64,000 nt of DNA, from positions 2,294,001 through 2,358,000 of the forward strand of contig JADJBK010000006.1 in NCBI GenBank assembly GCA_016703745.1, written 5' to 3'. Below the pieces are notes generated by a model. It was not told the origin of the DNA, ran no database searches, and saw nothing but the letters and a program-made list of their open reading frames with translations. This document shows, in pieces, positions 1-8,104 of the stretch. The position numbers and the translations under genes were made by a program. Source of the stretch: Nitrosomonas sp. Its GTDB lineage: Bacteria > Pseudomonadota > Gammaproteobacteria > Burkholderiales > Nitrosomonadaceae. Position 1 is the stretch's first letter. Each line of letters opens with the position of its first letter.

Positions 1-1
1 T

Positions 2-694
2 AAAGTATGGCGGCAATTGTTGCGAGAAGGCATTAGCGCTGCGCGTTGCACCGTCGAGCGATTGATGAAGACACTTGGGATACAAGGCACCAGGCGTGGT
101 AAAAAGTGCCGGACAACGATTGCAGATAACTTACTTGCCTGCCCAACAGATAAGGTTAACCGACAATTTGTGGCGACCCGGCCCAATCAATTGTGGTTAG
201 CGGATATTACCTTTGTTGCAACGTGGATGGGATTTGTTTATGTAGCTTTTATTACCGATGTTTTTGCCCGGTATATTGTTGGTTGGCGAGTCAGCCGGTC
301 ATTACATACCGATCTGGTGCTTGACGCATTGGAACAGGCATTGTGTGCACGGCACGAAATTAAGGGATTAGTCCATCATAGCGACCACGGTAGCCAATAC
401 TTGTCGATCCGCTATACGGAACGCTTGATACAAGCCAATATTGATGCTTCTGTTGGCAGTGTTGGTGATTCTTATGACAATGCACTCGCCGAAACAATTA
501 ACGGATTATACAAGACCGAGGTCATACGGCACCGCGGCCCCTGGCGCAATATCGACGATGTTGAGTTTGCAACCTTGGAATGGGTAGATTGGTTCAATAA
601 TCGCCGATTGTTGGAACCGATTGGAAATATTCCGCCGGCAGAATTTGAAATGGCCTATTATCACCAACCAAGAGAGTCAGCCGTTGCGGTTTGA
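2..694 (+). CDS. IS3-family transposase OrfB (5' end outside window)
   Basis: Integrase-core (rve) transposase that would normally be made as an OrfAB fusion by frameshifting. The frame is open from base 2, so the TTG at 17 is not the true start; the missing N-terminus is off the window. Visible features are the N-terminal HTH_21-like stretch (CTVERLMKTLGIQG) and the DDE catalytic triad: Asp in WLADITF, Asp in HHSDHGSQY, and Glu in DNALAETINGLYKTE. The C-terminal part after the Glu (WVDWFNNRR) is typical of the family. Nothing in the visible part is broken, so this half could be functional. Confidence 0.9.
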   Translation, partial: KVWRQLLREGISAARCTVERLMKTLGIQGTRRGKKCRTTIADNLLACPTDKVNRQFVATRPNQLWLADITFVATWMGFVYVAFITDVFARYIVGWRVSRSLHTDLVLDALEQALCARHEIKGLVHHSDHGSQYLSIRYTERLIQANIDASVGSVGDSYDNALAETINGLYKTEVIRHRGPWRNIDDVEFATLEWVDWFNNRRLLEPIGNIPPAEFEMAYYHQPRESAVAV

Positions 695-706
695 CTCAAG
701 GTAAAT

Positions 707-733
707 AGTCTCCGGAAAAACCGGGGCGATTCA
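707..733. repeat. Right terminal inverted repeat of the IS3 element
   Basis: About 27 bp just after the orfB stop, reading TCTCCGGAAAAACCGGGGCG in its core and ending TTCA. The matching left repeat is outside the window, so the pairing is inferred from the similarity to other IS3 termini. Confidence 0.6.
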
Positions 734-1019
734 GGTCCGTTTTTCAACTGGTTTGTTGTCAGCGGATATTTTCCAAAAGCTTGGAAACTCAAGATTGAAA
801 AAGAAGCGCATATTTATAATCTATTTTCTGTCTTGCTGAGCAAAATGTGGCTATCCCGACTAGTTAATGGCTCAAGAATGGAGCCGTTCCTACTTGGCAA
901 AGAACCTTTTCTGCCAGATTTTCAGTTGTTCTACACGCTCGAGCTTAGCCAAATGTTTTCTGAATTGTTCGAAATACCCGAGATGCATCTGTTTCGAGAC
1001 GATCCAGCATTGCAGACGT
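734..1019 (+). pseudogene. GST-like gene remnant, first fragment (between IS3 and IS21)
   Basis: An open frame runs without a stop from the base after the IS3 end to the IS21 insertion point. Its translation contains FLLGKEPFLPDFQLFYTLEL, which resembles the C-terminal helical domain of glutathione S-transferases (the xLLG...ADxxL region). The N-terminal thioredoxin-fold part is absent, replaced by the IS3 element. The frame continues after the IS21 element (3431 onward) when the insertion and one 6-bp target copy are removed, giving about 150 codons to a stop at 3597. The TTG or ATG codons inside are not real starts. GST assignment is by eye and tentative; the interruption itself is clear. 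Confidence 0.55.
1014..1019. repeat. Target-site duplication of IS21 element (left copy)
   Basis: AGACGT immediately left of the element; the same six bases follow the other end at 3425-3430. The intact match implies simple, probably recent insertion. Confidence 0.75.
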
Positions 1020-1087
1020 TATCTCGCGTCAATTATCTTGGCCGCTTTGACGACAATTATGATGGCCGGTTGAGTTTATTAGCTACT

Positions 1088-3325
1088 TCATGATTTTTTC
1101 TGGTTTTTCCTCCTATAACTTTCACTGTCGATTTCGATGATAGTTGCGTGATGGATGATCCGGTCGATGGCGGCAACAGTCATCATGGTGTCGGGGAAGA
1201 TTTGATCCCACTGGCTAAAAGGCTGGTTTGAAGTAATGATGAGACTTCCGCTTTCATAGCGATGGGCAATGAAGTCAAACAATACTTGTGTTTCCGAATC
1301 GGTCTTTTTGACATAGCCGATATCATCAACGATCAGTACACGGTATTTATCCAGCCGCGTCATGGCGGACATCAAGTCCAGTTCTTTCCTGGCTTGCTGC
1401 AGAAGTTGAACGAGTGCGGTAGCTGATATCCATTTGACGCGAATGCCTTGTTCAATCAAATGCAACCCCAATGCTGCCGCCACATGTGATTTGCCGACAC
1501 CGGATGGGCCGATCAGCAACACATTGTCTGCCTGGCTCGCCCAGTAGGTATTGTCGCGCAGCGTGATGATTTTTTTCTGAGCGGCTTGAGGCAGTTCGGT
1601 CAGCGCCAGAGTGGCAAAGCTTTTGCCGCGCGGCAGTCTGGCTTCATGCGCCCAGTTGCTGATTCTGCTTTGGAAGCGCTGGGCGACTTCCTGTTCGCAC
1701 AGGGCGGCGAGATATTGGCTGTAGCTCCAGGCGTGTTCTGCGGCTTGATCCTGGAAGTGCCGGTAATGCTGGCCAAAGGCAGGGAGTCTGAGTTCCTTGA
1801 GCATCAGTGGGAGCGATTCAGACATGAGCTGCCCTCCTTGTGTTGCCCAGTTTCCGCTGAGGAGTTGATCGTAGGTATCCGCAGTGTGTTGTTTAATTGG
1901 GATGTCCGGCTGCGGCGCATGCTGCCGCAGAAATCGCTTTTGCAGTGTTTGCAGTTCAGGTAGCGGATGTTGTTGCAACAATTCAGCGGCCAACTGGCTC
2001 TCGCAATCATAGTCGTAGGCAAAACGCAGCACCGATACCATCCATTTGCAAGCGAGTCCGGGATCAAATTGTTGTTGTACCCGCGCCCACAGCTGGTGAT
2101 ACTGTGGCGTTGGCAACAGATCATCCCGCAGCCGGGAAAAGCGAAAGGCTTGTGGCTTTGCCGCCAATGCATGAATCACATGACGGTAATCGATGCGCCG
2201 GGCGCGTCCTTCCGGCGTTTTCGGATACGCGCGCGGTAATGTAATGACCGGTGTTTGGCCGACAAAGCATTCCAGACGATCGTGATAGAGATGGACCCGG
2301 ATGTTCTCGCCAATGAGTCTGGATGGCACACTGTAGAGTCCCCGTTTGACCGCTATGGTGCTACTGGTGGTCACTTTGACGGTCAGTTCACTGAAGTCCA
2401 TGAAGCGGTAGCGTGGCAGTGGCTGGAGATGCGATTGCTCTTCCGCCAATCGCCCCCTGCAGCGCAGATTGAGCTTATCGACGATCCGCTCAAGAAAACG
2501 GCGGTAGGCGCCCACACTTTCGAAATCCGCAGATCCCCGCAGTTTGATCGCCTGCTCAATCCGGTGTTTGAGCGAACCATGGGCATTTTCTACGGCGCCG
2601 TTTTCATGGCTGACGCCCAGGTTATTGACCGTAGGCTTCATGCCATAGTGTTGACACAGCGCCGCATAAGATTGCGTGAGTTCTTGTTTTTGGCTCGCAT
2701 TGACGTATGCGGCACTCAGGCTGTCGGTGCGATGTTCCCTGGGCACGCCGCCCAGTTTATGCAAGGCGGTCTGCAAACCATCGGCCAACGCACTATAACT
2801 TTCCCCGCCCCGGATGATATGAACCGCGCGCCAATGACTATAAGCCAGACGAAACTGATACAGCAGGTGATCAAATGGTTTGCCTGCAATCGTAATTGCC
2901 GTGCGCGGCCGGGTAAAATCGGACAACCCCTGGTGCCCGGCAGGCACCGACTGGCAAAACATGACCGCCTTACCGGGACCTTGCGTTGCCCGCCAGTGTT
3001 TTACACGGCGCTGCAAGCTTCTGAGCAATTTCTCCGGGTATTGGCCGGGATATCGATCATCCAGGTACTCCCAAAGCGTAGTCCCGGTCAGTTCAGGTTC
3101 CCCGTACAGCAATGGAACCAATTCGGTCTCCCAAACCAGCTCAAAAGGATCCTGGCGCGTGCGCCACTGCCGTTGCGACTTCTCCACCCGCACACCCTTC
3201 TCAATCCTGCGGCCACTGCGGATACTTACCCCCGCTTTCGCAGCCGCTGTCTCCTGACCATGCCCTATCTGACGATTCTTCATATAAATAGCTTCCTGTT
3301 GATGAGTGATATGTTTTCCAGGCAA
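1088..3325 (-). CDS. Fused IstA-IstB transposition protein
   Basis: A single 745-codon frame covers what are normally two genes. Residues 1 to about 500 are IstA-like: an N-terminal helix-turn-helix region, then an integrase core with Asp in GLSDFTRP, Asp in EHRTDSLSAAYVN and Glu in GAVENAHGSLKHR, and a C-terminal Mu-transposase-like domain. Residues 501-745 are IstB, an AAA+ helper ATPase with Walker A GPSGVGKSH, Walker B VLIVDDIGY and a sensor motif IITSNQ. In most IS21 members istA and istB overlap in different frames; here no stop separates them. A good internal ribosome site (1832-1837) precedes the Met at residue 501, so separate IstB may also be made. Confidence 0.9.
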   Translation of the reverse strand: MPGKHITHQQEAIYMKNRQIGHGQETAAAKAGVSIRSGRRIEKGVRVEKSQRQWRTRQDPFELVWETELVPLLYGEPELTGTTLWEYLDDRYPGQYPEKLLRSLQRRVKHWRATQGPGKAVMFCQSVPAGHQGLSDFTRPRTAITIAGKPFDHLLYQFRLAYSHWRAVHIIRGGESYSALADGLQTALHKLGGVPREHRTDSLSAAYVNASQKQELTQSYAALCQHYGMKPTVNNLGVSHENGAVENAHGSLKHRIEQAIKLRGSADFESVGAYRRFLERIVDKLNLRCRGRLAEEQSHLQPLPRYRFMDFSELTVKVTTSSTIAVKRGLYSVPSRLIGENIRVHLYHDRLECFVGQTPVITLPRAYPKTPEGRARRIDYRHVIHALAAKPQAFRFSRLRDDLLPTPQYHQLWARVQQQFDPGLACKWMVSVLRFAYDYDCESQLAAELLQQHPLPELQTLQKRFLRQHAPQPDIPIKQHTADTYDQLLSGNWATQGGQLMSESLPLMLKELRLPAFGQHYRHFQDQAAEHAWSYSQYLAALCEQEVAQRFQSRISNWAHEARLPRGKSFATLALTELPQAAQKKIITLRDNTYWASQADNVLLIGPSGVGKSHVAAALGLHLIEQGIRVKWISATALVQLLQQARKELDLMSAMTRLDKYRVLIVDDIGYVKKTDSETQVLFDFIAHRYESGSLIITSNQPFSQWDQIFPDTMMTVAAIDRIIHHATIIEIDSESYRRKNQKKS
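1823..1837 (-). promoter_or_regulatory. Internal ribosome binding site and ATG for IstB
   Basis: On the minus strand GGAGGG (1832-1837) lies six bases before an in-frame ATG (1825-1823), which is residue 501 of the fused protein and begins MSESLPLMLKELRL, the normal IstB start. This suggests IstB can be translated alone (245 aa) from within the fused frame. Confidence 0.6.
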
Positions 3326-3424
3326 GTTCTTTCTCCTTATATAGAAAAGAACTCATACTGATACTTTCACTCAACCGGTCAAGATAATTGTCGCCTGACC
3401 GGACAGGTTAATTGTCGTCTAATA

Positions 3425-3430
3425 AGACGT
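3425..3430. repeat. Target-site duplication of IS21 element (right copy)
   Basis: AGACGT, identical to 1014-1019 on the other side of the element. Confidence 0.75.
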
Positions 3431-3597
3431 TTTACGATGCCATGTGCGAGCGTCCTTCTACCCAAAAAATACTGGCGGCCAAAGAATTGGAACTGGAGGT
3501 TACGAAGAAGGAGCTCTACGATGGGTTTGGTGCGGCCTATCTTGACAAGCATATCGACAGACGACTCCTTGGATGGCTATTCGGGCGTGAAGTCTGA
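3431..3597 (+). pseudogene. GST-like gene remnant, second fragment (after IS21)
   Basis: Continuation of the interrupted GST-like frame. Joining base 1019 to 3431 gives ...ALQTFYDAMCERPSTQKIL..., where YDAMCERPSTQKIL resembles the FYxRMxxRPxVQKAL helix near the end of the GST C-terminal domain. The frame ends at a TGA at 3595-3597. An apparent TTG start at 3412 is in the IS end and is not meaningful. Confidence 0.55.
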
Positions 3598-3630
3598 CCC
3601 ACACATGCTGCTGATCATCCGAATATGGCT

Positions 3631-3725
3631 ACGGTGACAGTTTGCTAAATATGCCAATTATGCAACATTGCCAGCATGGCATAGTTAGTGTATTTGGTAA
3701 ACTGTCACCGTAATTGCATAATTGG
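3631..3725. repeat. Interlocked inverted repeats (A-B-A'-B' order)
   Basis: Two inverted pairs are interleaved rather than nested. Pair A: ACGGTGACAGTTTGCTAAAT (from 3631) with its complement ending ACTGTCACCGT at 3711, 19 of 21 bases matching. Pair B: CCAATTATGCAA (3654-3665) and TTGCATAATTGG (3714-3725), 12 of 12. In RNA this order would make a pseudoknot. It sits in the gap between the GST remnant and the response regulator; it may be a remnant of a mobile-element end or a regulatory structure. Function unknown. Confidence 0.6.
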
Positions 3726-3841
3726 TAATTGGACGGTTACAATCATTCCGATTATTCATGAAGAATTTAAGCTATTAGATAATCATTCTTATAATCGGTA
3801 TTTTCATACATGCGCCCTATTTAACGGGGACATAGCTTTTT

Positions 3842-4498
3842 TTAGTGCTCTTCTGAGATACAACGAGTAGCATAGCGTATCAAATCTGCACTATCTTTCA
3901 GATTCAGTTTAGAACGGATATTAAAGCGATGTGTTTCAATCGTCTTAATGCTGCGGCTAAGAAGTTTGGCAATTTCTTGGCTACTATGTCCCGATCCAAT
4001 CAAATGCAGTACTTCAAACTCGCTGGGCGTTAGGGTGTTTAATAATTGCTTAGGTTCTGCACCTCTAGTTGCAACTCGATTCAGTAGCTTTTCATACATG
4101 TTCTTACTCAGAAAAACATTGCCTTTAAGCACCTCGCGAATAGCATTAATTAGTACTTCACCTGGCTCCTGTTTCATTACATAACCACGTGCACCGGCTC
4201 GTAAGGCACGCTCGGCATAAATCACTTCGTCATGCATGGATACAAAAAGTACAGGTAGTTCAGGAAAATAGGCATGCATATTTTTAATTATCTCTAAGCC
4301 TGAAACTGTCTTGAGTGTTATATCCAACAGAACAATATCAACCTGACCGTTTTTCTTGAGTATTGCAAGCGCTTCGCCACCATCGTCAGCCTCGGCGAAT
4401 ATCTCCATATCAGGTTCCATATTGATAAGCATGGCCATACCATGTCTCAGCATGGCATGGTCATCGACTATCATTACTTTTGCTTTCGAAGTTGACAT
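3842..4498 (-). CDS. NarL/LuxR-type response regulator
   Basis: A 218-aa transcriptional regulator. The receiver domain (residues about 7-125) has the acidic pair in VDDH and the phospho-acceptor Asp59 in VLLDITL, with the conserved Lys in YVMKQEPGE. A LuxR-type helix-turn-helix occupies about 150-212 (LTPSEFEVLHLIGSG, then SIKTIETHRFNIRSKL). It starts one base after the stop of the sensor kinase, so the pair is translationally coupled and forms a two-component system. The signal and target genes cannot be read from the sequence. Confidence 0.92.
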   Translation of the reverse strand: MSTSKAKVMIVDDHAMLRHGMAMLINMEPDMEIFAEADDGGEALAILKKNGQVDIVLLDITLKTVSGLEIIKNMHAYFPELPVLFVSMHDEVIYAERALRAGARGYVMKQEPGEVLINAIREVLKGNVFLSKNMYEKLLNRVATRGAEPKQLLNTLTPSEFEVLHLIGSGHSSQEIAKLLSRSIKTIETHRFNIRSKLNLKDSADLIRYATRCISEEH

Positions 4499-4499
4499 A

Positions 4500-5969
4500 C
4501 TAGACCAATCGCATTTCTAATCGAACCTCTGTACCGCCTTCAGCACGCGAGAGGATTTCCAGCTTCGCACCAAGCTGGTTAGCGCGATATTGCATAATTC
4601 TAATGCCCATCCCTTGCGTCATCTTTTGTTTTTCGCCAACAGTAGCAAAACCACAGCCATCGTCACATATCGTTAAACGAAGCTCCCCCTCCACGGAGGC
4701 CAGCGATATTATCAGGTGTTGAGTGCCGCCGTGCCGTATTGCATTATTGGCAGCTTCCTGGGCAATGCGATATAGATTAAGTGACAGATTATTATCACTG
4801 ATGATGATCTCATGTTCGCATAGAAAATCACAAGTAATTGCATAAGTCTTTGCCATTCTGGATGCCAATGCCTGCAGTACTGCTATCAGGCCATTTGCCT
4901 CCAGCTTAAATGGCAGCAATCCCTGTGCAAGTTGCTTGATTTGTATAACTGCTGTTTGCGCCTGCGTCGCAATGGAGCTAGCAACAGCAGCTATGCCCTC
5001 ATCCCCGGAAACAGATATTTTTTTCTCCAGCGCCCTTGCCTGGTAACCGATTGCGGCAATTTGTTGACCAAGATTGTCATGAAGCTCCTGGCCGATCATA
5101 TGTAACTGCTCTTCAGCAACAGAAACCAATGCTAATTCTAAGCGTTTACGCTCAAGCCAGCTCTCCAGATCGCTCGCAATGGCAATAATGAGTTTTTGTT
5201 CCTCAAACACCAAATAAGGCTTGTCTTCGGGATAGAAAACACTTAGCTGTCCGCACACCTTTCCATTCACATTAATCTTAGATTGCAATATATGGCCAAC
5301 TGAATCGCTTTTTTTGTAACATTCAAAACACACTTTATCATGGGTCTCACTGGCGAGATATTGATTCAAATTTTTTGAGGTAAACCGCCTGCCTTCGAGT
5401 TCAACTTCAGCAGTAGCAATTTCTGGAAATTGCATTGCTGGCAATAGATGCTTAAAAATTTGGTGGCACACTTGTTCAATTGTTAATTCCAGCCCCATGC
5501 CACGGCGAATTTCATAAAGGCAAGTGATTTCTTTCAATCGCTCACGCAATATTTCATCGACTTGCTTACGTTCAAGCCATCTCGCTAAGTCACTTGCAAT
5601 AGCGTCAATCAGTCTCTGTTCTTCCAATTGCAGAAATGGGTTATTGCCAGAATAAAATACACTCAATTGACCGCATGTTTTTCCATTAACGTTTATTCTC
5701 GATTTTAATGCATGCGTTAAATTATGATCATGGTTCTTTGAAGCGATTCGTATTCCATCAATTTCAATTACGGCAGAAGCATGATCTGGATATTTCATTG
5801 CTGGCAATAGATGCTTAAAAATCTGTTGGCAAACATTTACCATAGATAATTCCAAACCAATGTTGCGCCGAATTTCATAAAGACAGGTAATTTCCTTTAA
5901 ACTGTCGGACAATACGAATTCATTCGGATTTAACTTAACGGAAGATGGGTCTTCTTTTCTCTTTAACAT
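4500..5969 (-). CDS. Soluble HPK7/NarX-type sensor kinase with duplicated input domain
   Basis: A 489-aa kinase with no transmembrane segment. Residues about 26-136 and 146-276 are two copies of the same input domain; each begins EITCLYEIRR and includes INVNGK, CGQLSVFY and WLERK. The second copy has an insertion of about 22 residues with a CxxC pair (Cys214, Cys217), absent from the first. Then come a HisKA_3 dimerisation domain with His297 in GQELHDNLGQQ and a HATPase_c domain with N-box EAANNAIRHGG and DDGCGF. The paired response regulator follows with one base between. The likely location is the cytoplasm; a metal or redox input through the CxxC is inference. Confidence 0.9.
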   Translation of the reverse strand: MLKRKEDPSSVKLNPNEFVLSDSLKEITCLYEIRRNIGLELSMVNVCQQIFKHLLPAMKYPDHASAVIEIDGIRIASKNHDHNLTHALKSRINVNGKTCGQLSVFYSGNNPFLQLEEQRLIDAIASDLARWLERKQVDEILRERLKEITCLYEIRRGMGLELTIEQVCHQIFKHLLPAMQFPEIATAEVELEGRRFTSKNLNQYLASETHDKVCFECYKKSDSVGHILQSKINVNGKVCGQLSVFYPEDKPYLVFEEQKLIIAIASDLESWLERKRLELALVSVAEEQLHMIGQELHDNLGQQIAAIGYQARALEKKISVSGDEGIAAVASSIATQAQTAVIQIKQLAQGLLPFKLEANGLIAVLQALASRMAKTYAITCDFLCEHEIIISDNNLSLNLYRIAQEAANNAIRHGGTQHLIISLASVEGELRLTICDDGCGFATVGEKQKMTQGMGIRIMQYRANQLGAKLEILSRAEGGTEVRLEMRLV

Positions 5970-6265
5970 GCTGCGCTTCCCATTTAAATTTGATTAGTTT
6001 GCATTTCACCCAGTTTAACAACAGTATTTCAATAAGTATTGATGACGGCTATGGCAAGATTCCTGGGTCTTTGCGTGGTGTTGATAGCCTCTTGGCTACA
6101 CATTTGTCGCAGATGTCCATTGCAGGCAAATTTTATTGTGAAGACTCAATCCCACATAGCCCGGCTTGGAGTGGTCTGACAAAGTAGGGTTAGCAACTTA
6201 TCCTAATGGCTTTCATTAGAATTTATCTAATGGAAAATCCAGATTAAATCAGATTTCTGAGTATT
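5970..6265. other. Intergenic region upstream of the sensor kinase
   Basis: About 300 bases between the sensor-kinase start and the ligase stop, presumably containing the promoter of the two-component pair. The only structure seen is a short hairpin CTAATG/CATTAG at 6203-6219 followed by another CTAATGG at 6227. No convincing gene was found on either strand. Confidence 0.4.
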
Positions 6266-8104
6266 TCAAGAAACTCGGCCGGCATAAAGTCTCTCGATCT
6301 CATCCTTGTAAAAATCTAAGATTTTGGCGCGCTTTATCTTGAGCGTTGGCGTAAGCATTTCATTTTCGACTGTCCAGGGTTTCGTGATTAGCTCGGCACG
6401 ATGGATTTTGGCATACCCGGGGAATCCACTGATCTGGCGGGAAATTTTTTCCAATACGATTTCCTCGGCGTAATCATTGCGTGCGAGCTTTATGGGGTCG
6501 TTATCTGTATTGCATTGTGCGGCAATCATTTTCCAGCCTTGCTCACTCAACACCACCAGTACACTCAGATAGGAACGGCCTTCACCGATAACGATTACCT
6601 GCTCAAAAACCGGGTCGCGCAGAATTGCAGCTTCCATGTCGGCGGGCGGAATTTTCTCGCCAGTGGAGGTAACGATAATATCTTTGAGGCGTCCGGTGAT
6701 CGTGACGTGCCCCTGCTTATCAATGTGTGCGGTGTCACCCGAGTTGAGCCAGCCGTCTTCCGACAGGATGGCTTGGGTAGCTTGTGGGTTTTGCCAATAG
6801 CCGAGCATCACATTGGGTCCGCGTATCATAAGGGCATCTTGTTCCCCAAGTCTGACTTCGACCCCGGGAATGGGTTTGCCCACGCTGCTGGGCAGATTGT
6901 CGTCCAGTCGGTTGGCGCAGACGACCGGGCTGGTTTCGGTCAATCCATAACCTTGCAGGATCGGCAGCCCCAGACTGATGAACACCCGCGAAATTTCTGG
7001 CGAGAGTGCGGCGCCGCCACTCATGACCTGCTGCAATCGACCGCCGAGCTTATCCATGACCTTGCGGGCAATTACTTTTTCGAGCAATGGCCATAGCAGA
7101 TGGGAAAGTTGCCAGCCGGTGCGCCCCTGCTGATATTCGAAGCGACTGTGGCCGACAGCTACGGCCAGATTAAACAGGAATTTAGCCAGCGCAGAGCCTT
7201 GCGCCAATTTGGTCTGGATGCCAGCGTAGATTTTTTCATAGACGCGCGGAACAGAAACTAAAATTGTCGGCTGAATTGTCGGCAGATCTTCCTGCAGCAG
7301 ACGGATGGAGCGTGCATAGGCGACGGTGGCGCCACATAGCATTGGCACGTAATAGCCAGCGGTTCGTTCGAAGGTGTGTGACAGTGGCAGAAACGACAGC
7401 AGCAGATCCTCGCAGGTGACGGTGACAACCTGAGCGCTGCCGAATGCATTAGATAGCATATTGTGATGGCTTAGCATGACCCCCTTGGGGCGGCCAGTCG
7501 TGCCGGAGGTGTAAATCAGGGTTGCCAGGGCATGGGGATCGGGGCTGACAGGTTCTGGATTCTGCGCTGTTTCGGCTGGTAACCATTCAGGCAATGTGCG
7601 GACGCGATTATCATTGAATGCATACATGATGTCCGTCATTGCTTCCAGAATAATGATACGTGCCAGTTGTGCCGGTGGATTTTTTACTTCACTCAATGCC
7701 TGCCACTGTGTTTGGTTTTCCAATAGCAACAATTTGACGCCCGCATGTTCCAGACACCACGCGGCGTTCTCGGCGCGGTCTTCCGTGTAGAGTGGCACAA
7801 CCACCAGCCCGGACGCCAAGGCGGCCTGCTCGAACATGACCCACTCCTGGCAATTACGCAGCATGACTGCTACTCGATCGCCAGGGGCAAGATTTTCTCG
7901 TTGTAATGCAGTCTGCCAACGTGCAACGGCGTCTGCCATCTCCTTCCAAGTGAAATCCCGCCATGTTTCCTCAAGAACGTCATAACTGCGGTAGGCAATT
8001 TTTCCTGGTGTACGTTTGACCCGTTCTCGAAACAATCCATCGAGGGTCTGCGCAATTTCTACCGTGATGACATCTTTATGCGCTGAATTTTTGGGCGAGT
8101 TCAT
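6266..8104 (-). CDS. Long-chain fatty-acid-CoA ligase (AMP-forming, FadD15-like)
   Basis: A 612-aa adenylate-forming enzyme that activates fatty acids to acyl-CoA through an acyl-AMP. The ATP/AMP signature is TLIYTSGTTGRPKGVMLSHH, followed by the motif GYGLTETSP and the C-terminal hinge GRLKDIIVTSTGEKIPP. The length (about 600 aa) fits the bacterial FadD15/FAA1 type rather than the shorter E. coli FadD. Its start overlaps the fadE stop by four bases (ATGA), so the two are co-translated and act in sequence: activation, then first dehydrogenation. In an autotroph this may serve lipid recycling rather than growth on fatty acids (inference). Confidence 0.9.
   Translation of the reverse strand: MNSPKNSAHKDVITVEIAQTLDGLFRERVKRTPGKIAYRSYDVLEETWRDFTWKEMADAVARWQTALQRENLAPGDRVAVMLRNCQEWVMFEQAALASGLVVVPLYTEDRAENAAWCLEHAGVKLLLLENQTQWQALSEVKNPPAQLARIIILEAMTDIMYAFNDNRVRTLPEWLPAETAQNPEPVSPDPHALATLIYTSGTTGRPKGVMLSHHNMLSNAFGSAQVVTVTCEDLLLSFLPLSHTFERTAGYYVPMLCGATVAYARSIRLLQEDLPTIQPTILVSVPRVYEKIYAGIQTKLAQGSALAKFLFNLAVAVGHSRFEYQQGRTGWQLSHLLWPLLEKVIARKVMDKLGGRLQQVMSGGAALSPEISRVFISLGLPILQGYGLTETSPVVCANRLDDNLPSSVGKPIPGVEVRLGEQDALMIRGPNVMLGYWQNPQATQAILSEDGWLNSGDTAHIDKQGHVTITGRLKDIIVTSTGEKIPPADMEAAILRDPVFEQVIVIGEGRSYLSVLVVLSEQGWKMIAAQCNTDNDPIKLARNDYAEEIVLEKISRQISGFPGYAKIHRAELITKPWTVENEMLTPTLKIKRAKILDFYKDEIERLYAGRVS

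Larger units (their letters stand above)
1..733 (+). mobile_element. IS3-family insertion sequence, right part only
   Basis: The window opens inside an IS3-family element. It contains the orfB transposase reading frame and, just after its stop, a right terminal inverted repeat that ends with GGGGCGATTCA, which resembles the TGAACCGCCCC terminus seen at the outer ends of many IS3 elements. The left part (orfA and left repeat) lies outside the window. The element ends exactly where the GST-like open frame begins, so it probably truncated that gene. Confidence 0.8.
1020..3424 (-). mobile_element. Complete IS21-family insertion sequence
   Basis: A 2.4-kb element bounded by a 6-bp direct repeat. 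Each end carries two tandem copies of a roughly 20-bp motif, typical of IS21 terminal multiple repeats: at one end GTCAATTATCTTGGCCGCTT (from 1029) and GACAATTATGATGGCCGG (from 1052), at the other end the same pattern on the opposite strand (3372-3417). Aligning both ends on CAATTA gives matching terminal TAT. Removing the element and one target copy rejoins the GST-like frame exactly. A second, partial copy of the terminus that carries the istB end lies at 63245-63370. Confidence 0.9.

Noticed and set aside
833..1093. An 86-codon frame starting with TTG
   Set aside because: It crosses the IS21 boundary and is part of the older GST-like frame open from 734, so it is not an independent gene.
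2255..3361. A 368-codon plus-strand frame inside the IS21 element
   Set aside because: It is the antisense shadow of istA; the composition gives no known domain and the true gene is on the other strand.
3688..3870. A 60-codon frame in the gap before the response regulator
   Set aside because: It overlaps the response regulator end and inverted repeats, has no ribosome site and no similarity.
5945..6187. An 80-codon frame overlapping the sensor-kinase start
   Set aside because: No ribosome site, low complexity, opposite a better supported gene.
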